A stretch of DNA of 64,000 nt, taken from Allacma fusca. Taxonomy: Eukaryota; Arthropoda; Collembola; Symphypleona; Sminthuridae. Made by a program: the position numbers and the translations under genes. Location: positions 35,326,250 to 35,390,249 of the forward strand of contig OX359249.1 of the NCBI GenBank assembly GCA_947179485.1, given 5' to 3'. Below the pieces are notes generated by a model. That model searched no databases. It was not told the origin of the DNA and was given only the letters and a program-made list of their open reading frames with translations. Of this stretch, positions 53,725 through 64,000 are shown in pieces (position 1 is the first letter of the stretch; each line of letters starts with the position of its first letter).

Positions 53725-56700
53725 CTACAAATTTTAACGTTTAATTTAGGCATTCTAAGGAGAAAAATTCTTATACAACAGCAGAAAAAATATATGAAAA
53801 AAACAAGTTGGGGGACTAAAGATGAAAGTTTTCAACTTACTGCGACTCATCATAAGGCTGACGGCATAAACAATACACCTTGTTTGAATCGTCTTGACAC
53901 GCATCACAGATGTACTCAGAAAGACTATCAGACATTTGCTCAGTAATGCCGATACAATCTCCATGAAACCAGTTTGAACACACATCACAACCCACATAAA
54001 ATTTAGAGTTGTCGTAAGGAGTCTGACAAATACAGTACAATTTGTTTTTCTTTTTCTTCTTGGCGTTAGATCCTGCAGCTGCGATCGATTTTGTACTTCC
54101 TTTGGCGTCACTTGCCTTACGTTTCTAAAAAAAGGTTTCCACAGATTCTGAGCACTGATCTTTAAGTTTGAGCATGGAACTCATCGTAAACAATGTCTAC
54201 TGACAGTGTACGAAACCATAAATGTGCAAAGCTACACAATTACCTGTCCTGCTTTAGCTGCTGAAGGTACTTCGGTGGTTTCAGAAGGAGTCACCGATGT
54301 ACTTTTAAAGTCTTCATGAAGCTCTTTCTGCAATTAAAAGTATCACTAATTAAAATTAGAGCTCAACAATGATTCATTAACAAAATCCAACAGCCGGTGC
54401 GATGCAATGGTTAATGAATACGTGTATTAACTACCTGAATATCAATATGCAACTCCTTTTCAAGAAGACCACGTTTCTTGAAGATGTCTTTCTTTAGTAG
54501 TTCTTTGTGTCTAAATAACGTTGAGATCAATTTAGGTGGAGTCTTTTGACCAGAGTTTTTAACTGGTGAAGAAGTATCTCCTTTGTAATACTTTTTCTTG
54601 CTTCCTTTTGAGAGAGACTGTTGTTGCTGTAAATCCTGTGAATTACTGTTCACGTGATCAGTCGCGTTTGCTACGCTTGCAGAGGCAGATTTTACGGCAC
54701 TTGGCAAGGAAAGAACATCATTAGAAGACAACGAGCCTGGAGTGGCAGCTGCGTGAACTTCTGCAGGGGGTGGAGTAGGGCCAGGAGTCACACTTGACGG
54801 CACCTGAGGAGTCGGGGATTGTGCCGCTTGAATTTTCCCGTCAAGAACTTTAAGAATTCTTTGATCTGACATGACACTGCTCTGCTGAAATTTAATAGGC
54901 GAGCTAGCCGACGAAACAACTGGTGACTTAGGAGTAATAGCAGCGGAAATAACTGGCGCAGGACTTGTTGTTCCGCCGTACTGGCTGACCCCAGGTGAAC
55001 TTTTGATGACTTGTGGTAACAGTGGAGATTTCTGATTTAATGCTGGCTGAGTAGATCCTCCAGTAATCTTACCATCAGGAGTTTCCAAAACTTGTTGTTC
55101 AGCACTAATAATGGGTCTCTGTAATTTCACTGGTGACAAATTATTTTTTGGAATAATGGGAACCGCAGATTTTGTCGGAGTCACGGGGACTGGCGTTGTG
55201 TTCGGTATTTGATTTCCAGGCCCAACGAGCGACCCATCCGAAGGAGTCTCAACACTTCCGAGCACTTGAGATGTTCGGAAATTAACACTAGGCGTCGATG
55301 CAAGAAAACGTGACACTGGTACCTTCCCATCGGAAACACTCAATGCTGCAGGACTTTGCTGGGGTTTCGCTGGACTTAGAATTGAAATTGGGTTGGGTTT
55401 CGAGGCAGCAGCTGCAGCAACAGTATGGGTCATCGGACTTCTCGCAGCAGGAGTAGTCTGCACAGACGAATCACTTCCATCTTGAGAAGGTACAGTAGGA
55501 ACATTTTCCTCTCCCGCTTTGATAAACTGACCAACCTGTGGTTGCTGTTGGGGTAAAATGACATTAAATTGTATCTTACCACCCGGTTTAGCGGGTGTTG
55601 TAGAACTACCACCAATAATTTTAGACGCAGTGGTTGTACTAATAGAACCAGCAGTCGAATTAATTGCTGATTGAATTTCAAAAGGTATATTTGTTCCGGG
55701 TGGTAAAACTTGCATTCCTTGAAGTTGATTCTGAATTTGTAATAATAACTGTGGCGTTAGTTCAGCGGGATTTCCTTGCACTACTATCCTAGGTTGTTGC
55801 CCACTTTGGAAGACCTTGGAAATAATTTCATTTGGTTTCTTTCCATCTTGCATTTCCATGACACTTGGAGCTACAGGTTTGTTCGGAGTTGAAAGAGTAG
55901 ATGCAGAAACCGTACTCTGACCATCTTGTGAAACCTTCTGTTGTGGTGGTGGCCTAGTGACTTTCTTCAATACGATTGGATTTGTAAGTCTTCCTCCAGC
56001 TACGTTAGTATTACTAGACACAGGTTGCTGGGCAGTACTTGTTTGTTGCTGCTGTAGTTGTTGCAAAGCTGTCTGAGCAGTTGTTACTGGTGCATCCGAA
56101 GGTTTAGTAGGAGTGGGAATTGCGGGGGAGGATGGTTGCTGCATTTTCACCGGTGAATTTACTGCGGCAGATGTAGCAGGAGACTCTGAAAAGGATGTCG
56201 ATGGAAACCGTGTAATGGGTGATGACGTAGGGTTGGCCCGGTTCGCTGAAATGGTCGAAGCTTGTTCTGGAGTTTTGATTTGAAAGCAAATCGTAGCGCC
56301 AGGTACAGCTTGCATTCCTTGTATTTGATTTTGTATCTGCTGTATTAACGCTGGAGTCAGTTCATTTCCATTCGTATGTAGTACGAATTTCAAACCTTGT
56401 GTGGTCTGAACTACCTTTGCAATGATTTCATTGGTTCTAGCTCCAGATATTCCAGGGTTGGTCTCCCTCTGACCAATCGTTGAAGGCGATGTTTCTTGCT
56501 TGGTGGCAGCAGTGAGAGCATTTGTAGGAGTTGCTAGTCTAGCTCTTGGAGCTGATGCATTTGTAGAAGCAGCTGCCGCAGCAGCCGTACTTACCACCTT
56601 CTTCAGAACATACGGACTTGCTAATGATTGGCTGACTGATGTGACTTGCTGTCCGATTGACGGTCGAATTTGAATAAGTTTACCATCAGAAGTCTTTAGA

Positions 56701-59700
56701 ATAGGCTGATCATTGACAATAGCATTCGGTTGCACTTTAAGGTTACCCGTGCTTGAAGCAACTGTTGTGAAAGGTGTTCTCACGGAGGAAATTGTTGCTG
56801 GTGAAGAGATCTGAACAGCATTCACGGAGCTTGCAACTCGTCCCACCATATTTGGATTAATAATAACTTGCTGTAATTGACCAATCTGTTGTTGTGAAGG
56901 CTGTAATTGTACTTGGAAAGCTTGCAACTTTCCGTCTACAGTTTTAACAAACTGCTGTCCAGACATCATTCCTCCAGGAGGGAATTTCACAATTTGGCCT
57001 CCACTTGTGGTAGATGCCAACGCTGACTTAGCAGCAAGAACGGGAGAAGAACTTACTCCCACCACTTGGGACTGGCTCACTCGAATGATTCCAGGTTGTT
57101 GCTGTTGCACGGGGTGAGGCTGAATAGCTTTTAGCTTATCATCTACTGTTTTTAAAACTTGCTGTCCAGGAATTAACACCCGCTGTCCTACCTGTTGGCC
57201 AGGAACGAGGACACTTAACTGAATTTTTCCAGAAGGTTTATTATTATCACCAGGAGACTGGGCAACTATAGGTAGTGCCGAAGTAGAAGACACGATGGGA
57301 GATTTAGCTACTATCGGACTCATACTTGAACTAGAGGCTACGGCGGTTTGAATTTGTAATGGAATAGGTGTTCCCGGAGGAATTCCATGCATTCCTTGGA
57401 TTTGACTTTGAATTTGTGAAATCAACTGCGGTCCGATTTCCGCGGCATTATTTCCTTGAAATATGATCCTATGAGTTTGGCCACCCTGTTGAATAATCTT
57501 CGTAACAGTTTCTGTAGTTTGTTTTTTGGGTGTCATTGTAGTAGGGACAGAGGAAACAACGTTCGTAGGAACCGTTGTAATACTCGTGGATGTATTGAGG
57601 ATTTCTTCAGCTCCCTTTGCATTACGAATGACTTTCTTAAAAACAAGAGGAGTATTTAATCGATTTCCAACAGATTGGCTGACTACTACTTGTTGCTGCC
57701 CCGCTGCAGAAAGTTGCGTCGTTGCTGGCTGAAGCTGGATAGCTTGTATTTTTCCATCCGCTGTCTTGTACATTTGTTGTCCCGTAAGAACTGAACTCTG
57801 GGTGATTCGGCCAGTTGTTGTTGCAGGAGAAGAGGCGGAAGAAAGAGAGGAAATAGGTAACTTCTGTGCAACTGGACTGGCTGTAGTGGATTGCGTCGGT
57901 GTTCCTGCATTAAGTGACGTGGAAGAAACAGCAGCAGAAGCAGGCGAAGACGCTGATACAGGTTGCTGGATTTGGAACGAGATCGTTGATCCGGGTAGTA
58001 GACCAGTTACACCTTGAAGCTGAGCTTGTATTTGAGCTAATACTGTTTGGGTGAGTTCATGCGGCTGGGACTGGAATACTAATCTTTGTCCTTGAGGGGT
58101 GGGGAATATTTTTGCCACTATCTCGGTAGTTTTTGTCTGAACTGTTGCCTGGGTAGCTGTAGCGTTCGGAGTGCGGACAAGAGGGACTTTACGATTTAAA
58201 ATCATAGGAGTTGATCCCTGATCTGGAGTAGATCCACTACTTCCAGCCGTTGTGGCTCCTGACTTGGCAATTATAATTTTCTTAGCAGCCGACCCAGCAG
58301 CATTTAGTACATTCGAGTTTGTCCCACCGTACGATCTAGGATTGGCTGGGAGGCCAGCTGCAGCATTCTGTTGCTGTAATTGCTGTGACGCTGTGGGCAT
58401 AGGAGATTTAGCGTTGGGTGCTGTATTATTATTTTTCACATGATTATCCCTTTTGGACAAATGAACAGCTCGTTGCATCTTTAACTCCGTCTCATATTGC
58501 TCTCTCATAAGATCTGCTGCTTTTGTTGCAGAAACAGCATTGCTAGTGGTTGTAGTGCTACTAGTAGGGGTTGTTGACGGGTCCCATTTCTCTGGGCGGG
58601 TCAAGGCAACTCCCGTCTTGGTTCTCGTGGTGGGCGTGTCAATTTTCTTTTCGATCTTCCGATCTTGTTTATCCCCGTACAATCGAATTTCCCAAAGTTC
58701 TACCTTGTCTTCATCTACCCATTCTTCCACAATCAATGGATCTGTTTTATCAGGAGATTCTGCTCGTTTTCTCTTCCTCAAACCACTTCGTGATGGTGTC
58801 ACTTCTACAAACGATTAAAATAGCGCAACTTTATTACAACAGAACATTCATTCAATAACAAATAACACAAAAGCAGATTAAGTTATTACGTAACAATTAA
58901 ATCTTGAAAGCACATTAGATATTCTGGCACGAAAATTATTTTCATTTGTTAAATCTCTAAACTACCGACTAACACTTAACTCACGAGTACGTAATTTCGT
59001 GATGGAGTTCGACCATTATTCATTTATATCCACGGATATGTACAAGATAATGATACCTGCCGGTTCTTTCTCGTAGTTATTGCACAATACAAACGATGAC
59101 ATGACAACAACAACAGACAGGTTCCTTTCTGGTAAGAAACTGGACAAGCAAATCTAGGTCACAGCAGGGCATCGAGCTCAGTTACGCTAAAGGTCATTCA
59201 AAAACGGCGACAGACCCACATTCCTACTTATCGCATAACTCACTAATGTGACGAACGTACAAATTACATAAAATCTAGTATTCGCAGGAATCCATCAGCT
59301 TGTTTTTACTCTCTGCCCGACCATGACTGCTACATCGCAACACCAAGAGACCGACACAATAGTAAGCAAATCATTCCAGAAAATTCACGCATCAGAAAAC
59401 ATGCTTCTAACCTGCCGCATCCCTGCTTTTGGCTACAAAAACATTTTCAATAATAAAGTTCATTACATTCCATTCTATAATCACCGGCTTATCTCTTTTT
59501 AACTTTAACCGTACAACACCCGAGTTCCCACAAAATGGACCGGCAGAATTTAAGTGCTTCAAAATCATGGAAATAACTTGGGAAAGGAAAATTGAAGCGA
59601 GAAATCATAATAACGCAGATACTACAGCCTATTATAATAAGTGTGAACGTATAATTACAAATAAACCCCACGGCTAAATCAACCATAATAAACCATCGAT

Positions 59701-62700
59701 TGCAGCTTACTTATTGCTCACACTACCTAGTGTATAGGCTAGTAAAACCGATAAGCGATCACACTACTGAGCTTCAGCTTTATACAGAAAACCTGTTGAA
59801 AAAGAATTCTCACCGCGAATGGTTTTGGGGGCATCTATAGGAACAGTCTGCTTCCTCCGAAGATATTGGATCCGCTCAGCGAACCTTCCCATGATTCGAT
59901 GATTTAAAATTTCAGTTGTAATGATTTCCATGTCAGTTGTTACCTGATTTTTTCCATCTAAATTAGGTGGCTTCATCTAAAAAGACAAAAGTATACAATT
60001 ATTAAAAAAATTGGAGTTCAGTCGTTAGTTTTCTATCATATAGAGCTGTTACAACTTAGCAATTTAATCATATCCAACAATTGACCCTATTTACGAGGAC
60101 TCCGACAATGATGGGTCTCTCTAATCATCGCAGCGGATCTCACTGTCTGAGCGGAATAGGAAACACCACCGCGTTTTAAAGACGAAATCATAAACACCGA
60201 CAACAATCTGGACAAGTCTTAACCATTCAAGCCTGTGAAAGATTTTAAAGTTAGGTAACAAAAAATCATAACATCGAATTATCTTACTTGAATATCATCC
60301 CATCGGACAGAGGCATATAGGATTCGAAGTTGCAGAGCAGCGGAGGCCAAACTAACTGCATGAACAGTTCTGTACTGCCAACTCGTTTTGAAGTAGGGTC
60401 TTCCACATGGGTAAGGCCAGGCCCAATTATTACCAGGTTTAGGATTCGAAGCAAATTCTACAGGGGTGAAAGTACGTCCAGCAGCTCTTGCCAACTTTCT
60501 AAGTTCATATTGTGGAAGAACAAGAATACTGGGCTTTTTGGAAGCAATGCTACGGAATCCAGATGTGACGGGGTACTTGACAGGAGTCCTTTTCTTCTTA
60601 ATATGCTCTGGTAACTTCTTCAAATAAACTTTTTCAGCAGAACTAGATTTTGTATAAACTCTTTTCTCATCAACTTCCTTCTTTAGTTTATCCATTTTTT
60701 CTTTCTCAATTAAAGCATTCTTCTCGACTTTCCTCCTTTGAGAATCTTGAATAACAAATTTGAGTCTACACATGGGGGAATAGCACTTACACTTACTATT
60801 CGAGGATGAGGGTGGTTCATTTGCATCCATTTTGCACTCGTAAGAATAGCACTTCAAGGAATAGGATGCCGCCAGTGGAAATGCGTGCTCTAGTTTAGCC
60901 ATTTCCTCCTCAATACGAGTATTTACTGATGCCTGCTGCTGGTATTGTTTCAAACTTTCAATATTCTCTTGACCAAATGTAGTACATAGCGCTTTTTCTT
61001 CCGCGGCCTGCAGTTTTATTCTACGACTGAGGAAGCCTTCTAAGATTGGTACACGATGGGCCAATTTAGGATAAATGATTCTATTGGCCGACTGAATTCC
61101 TAGTGAAACATTGATCAATTCAGTCCTGAATTTATTCCGACTATCGTCCTTGTTCACTTCATCGTGCTTATCTTCCGCACCCTTGACTCCGTCAGAGTTA
61201 TTAATTTCATTTTCAGCCACTGTTCCCTTGCTATCTTTGTTTCCATCAATTTCCTTTTTAATCCCGTCTAACTGAATAGGCGTTTCGTCATCAGATCTCG
61301 CATCCACTTGTTGGGTGCAGTCCTTGGTAATGTTGTCCAAATCAATTTTTTGGGTTTCTGTTTCGGATGATGAGGTGTCCATTGTCTGATCTTCACTACT
61401 AGGATGAGGCTTTACATCATCCTCAGTTTCCATCTTGATTCCATTCTCAGACAAACGTTTTTCATCCGGCCCAACCTTCGCTTCTTTCTTTGGTTCTTTG
61501 TCTTCCTCCTTGTGTTCTTCGTCAATTTTCTCTTCCTTCTCGACGGGATCAGAAACCGAAGGAACCGAAGATTCACAATTCTTATTAACTACGTTTGGTG
61601 ATGTGGGTACTACACAAGACTCATCTGATGAATGTTCACACTCCACAGCATCTTTTTTGTTTGAAATATTTTGGCAATTACTTACTGAATTAGAATTATT
61701 ATTAGTAACAACAGAGCTAGTAGGAAGATTACTTGTACTTGAGATGGACCCAGTCATGGTATTGTCGGACTTTTTGGACGTCGCAGATCTTTTCGCCATT
61801 AATTTATCAAACACATTGGGATCTATGAGCATAGTTTTGATTTTTCCCGTGTCACTTTTAACTTGTATCACATGTTTATAGGGACCACCCAACAAACCTA
61901 ATTTACGAAAATCCTTGGGCTTAGCTGGCCTTGAAGTGGACATCCATATCCAACCCCAACGACCATGAAGTCGATATTCCTCACCCTTCTGCTTCCATAC
62001 TTGATGCTTTGGACGAATAGAATATTTAACAAATTGAGGGAGTACTCGAAGACGATCTTCTTCATCATCTCTATCTTTCTTGTCACGTTTTTCTATCTTT
62101 TTCCTCTCTTCCCTCTCAAGAGCAGTCATCCTTATTAATTTCACATGACCACCTCCTTCGGACCATGCGGTGTTAAAAACCGAAGGCCGCAAACACGCTG
62201 CAAACGCTATCATGGCTTTAGAAAAATCTCTGCACGATACACATCCAGCTACAGCAGATACCCAAGCTTTTCGAAGGAGGGACCAATTCACATGCATCAA
62301 AGTGCCAGGTACAGAATTCTCCATACTCAAAAGAGTCGCCCTAAGAGTTCCAACAATCGATGCACGGAGCCCGTGCTGACTACCTGACCACTTACACTCT
62401 GACGCGGTTGTTAATGAGAATTTGTGCGACATGTGTCGCTTTCTGTCTCGTTCTTCATTGTGCTGAGCTTTACTCAGGGCAAGGTTGTCAGTCGAGTACG
62501 AGTTAATGTAAGAACGATAACTGCCTTCTTGGCCTAATTTGTACAGACCAGTAGATTTTAATCGCGTCATCCTCTCTTCGGAATCAATATCCAGAAGCAG
62601 TGCTTTGGATTTGCGGGCAGAAGAAGATGATGTTGCTTCTTTCTCCTCTGTTTTAGGTGTCAATGAACCTGTTTTCGACCGAGTTACAATCTCCCTGTCT

Positions 62701-64000
62701 TTCTCAGATGTACATGAGGTAGAGTCAGCAGGTTGTACCGGCTGCTGTGGCTCCTCTGTTTCATCTGTTTCTGACTTTACGACAGGTAATTCTTTTGCAT
62801 CCGCATTAGCAGTCTTCCCGTTCTTATTTTCTGAAGGGGAAGATGGGGTTTTGGATAGGTCTTTATTCGTTGATGCGGAATCCTTTGAATCTACTTCTGG
62901 GGCTACCTGAGTTTCCATGCTCTCAGATTTGCTTATTTCATTACTCTCCCCATCCAATTCAGTTTTTTCAGATTTAATGTCTTTTGAATCCTGCGAAATC
63001 CCAAACAAATGGATCGAACATAAGATAAGTTAATAAATTCCGGCAAAAGCAGCTAAATTCATGTGCTAACTTACATATAATTTATACGAAAACATTATAA
63101 TTCATTGTACTTACAAGTTCTAGATTCTTGCTATCAGCACCTTCCTCGTCATCCAAATGACTATTTTCGTGAGTTGAACTAGGCGTAAGAGGTTCGAAAT
63201 CTTCTATCGCATACCCATACTTGTTTCTATTTCTTCTATTCAATCGATCCTCTCGAATTTTCTTTTTCTCCTCCTCTTCTTTCCGTTTGACCTCATCTTC
63301 TTGCCTATGCCTTTCTTCCTCTTGAAGTCTCTTCGCTTTTAAGATTTCTTCCTCTTGTCGTAATCGCTCTTCTTCCTGCAGCTGCTTAGCTTGAAGTCTT
63401 TTTTCATGAAGTTTTTTCAATAAAGCTGTAACATAAATAAAGGGCTGTAAAGGTATTCAACAAAATAACAATAGTCACCACGTAAGATTTTGGTGTTACC
63501 ATTTTCAGCTTCAAGATAGGTTTTCCGATGTTGAGTATTCATTGTACTAGTAACTTTTTCTGTGATAGCCATATGACGATAAATTTCATCCTTTTGAATA
63601 GCTATTGCATCATACAGCTCAGCTTCATAGCCCTGGGTATCGAGCTGATTTAGTAATTCTTCCACTTGATACATAGTTGAATAGTACCAAACTTCCTTTC
63701 CATCATCGCTTTCTCTATATTAGACATAAATAAACGAAAATCGAAATTTACTCTACAACTAAACAACACGAAAAATAAGACCTGCGTGTACATATATAAT
63801 TATTATAATATAATAAAAACAATGCATAAACATACACTAAAATACGGCGAACCAGGAACCAGTACTTCCTTCCGTGCCGATCATATCCAAGCCTCTCGTG
63901 CCTAATGAGCAGACCCGCTTTTTCCATGTCAGATACACAGTCAGCCACACCTGATATCTTAAATGCAACAGATTATACACACGATTATATATTTGATTAA
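53130..64000 (-). CDS. E(bx): NURF301/BPTF nucleosome-remodelling factor subunit, C-terminal part
   Basis: Ten exons on the minus strand, the first entering from the right edge: 63836 to ~63957, 63500-63714, 63115-63425, 60288-62990, 59814-59976, 54435-58804, 54244-54327, 53841-54124, 53444-53724 and 53130-53323. The first shows [20 protein letters not shown], the WHIM-type block of NURF301. The next exons have a Glu/Arg coiled coil. Exon 60288-62990 includes [20 protein letters not shown] and [29 protein letters not shown] follows. Then come a long Ser/Thr/Gln-rich region, two PHD fingers ([30 protein letters not shown]) and a C-terminal bromodomain ([27 protein letters not shown]). This is the largest subunit of the ISWI-containing NURF complex. 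The second PHD binds H3K4me3 and the bromodomain binds acetylated histone tails. The DDT domain and first PHD lie outside the window. Confidence 0.95.
55675..58130 (-). repeat. Four ~50-residue internal repeats in the NURF301 linker
   Basis: Copies lie at about 57965-58130, 57345-57505, 56275-56425 and 55675-55830. Each follows the plan (I/V)xK(I/V)xQxxQxxRxVxQ, then ELTPxLxxQIQxQLQGM, then LPPGTxIPFQIQ. Between them a second short motif, QQxxKTxDGKxQxIQ, recurs at least six times. The region is otherwise Ser/Thr/Gln/Pro-rich and probably disordered. Confidence 0.75.
58805..59813 (-). other. NURF301 intron
   Basis: A 1-kb intron between the APKTIR exon and the [12 protein letters not shown] exon. 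There is no ORF or repeat of note. Confidence 0.7.

Noticed and set aside
1-64000. tRNA, rRNA and CRISPR content
   Set aside because: None recognised on either strand.

Overview
The window is nuclear DNA of an arthropod, most probably an insect. It is AT-rich and intron-containing, and it holds orthologues of four conserved animal genes: muscle myosin regulatory light chain (Mlc2), the Fe65/APBB adaptor, macoilin and the chromatin remodeller NURF301/BPTF. I cannot fix the order or species from sequence alone.

Layout. (1) 1-1836: minus-strand remnant of a Ty3/Gypsy LTR retrotransposon (gag with a CCHC knuckle, pol cut by the window edge). (2) 1837-20940: a complete Maverick/Polinton (polintovirus/adintovirus-like element) of 19,092 bp, with 75-bp terminal inverted repeats and the 6-bp target duplication AACGGT. 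It carries a penton-like and a major capsid-like protein, a basic core-like protein, an adenain-type protease, a packaging ATPase, a retroviral-type integrase, a protein-primed family B DNA polymerase and several accessory genes. (3) 20941-29650: repeat-rich DNA with an A/C-rich low-complexity tract, a 27-bp tandem repeat, two hAT-like elements (one with an 8-bp TSD and a readable hATC-domain remnant), four Helitron-type 3' ends and a minisatellite. (4) 29689-32676 minus: Mlc2. (5) 37314-39823 plus: Fe65-like gene. (6) 44876-49316 minus: macoilin, ten exons. (7) 53130-64000 minus: the C-terminal ~2,900 residues of NURF301, running off the right edge.

The Polinton is the exciting part. Its virion genes (plus strand, 2.4-8.0 kb) face a minus-strand replication/packaging block (ATPase, PolB). 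The central block holds integrase and two intron-bearing accessory genes. One accessory protein carries repeated MDLSVQ motifs, one a perfect PxDLS, resembling the CtBP-docking motif of adenovirus E1A. Another is a two-exon zinc-ribbon protein. The polymerase appears to have a four-exon N-terminal extension with Cys/His clusters. The copy is damaged: a 981-bp hAT-like element with a perfect 8-bp TSD interrupts a tandem-repeat gene, and PolB has two frame breaks at homopolymer runs. These may be decay or assembly error. All other Polinton ORFs look intact, suggesting recent insertion.

All exon boundaries were read by eye from GT/AG sites and phase continuity. Family names come from recognised motifs, not from database searches.
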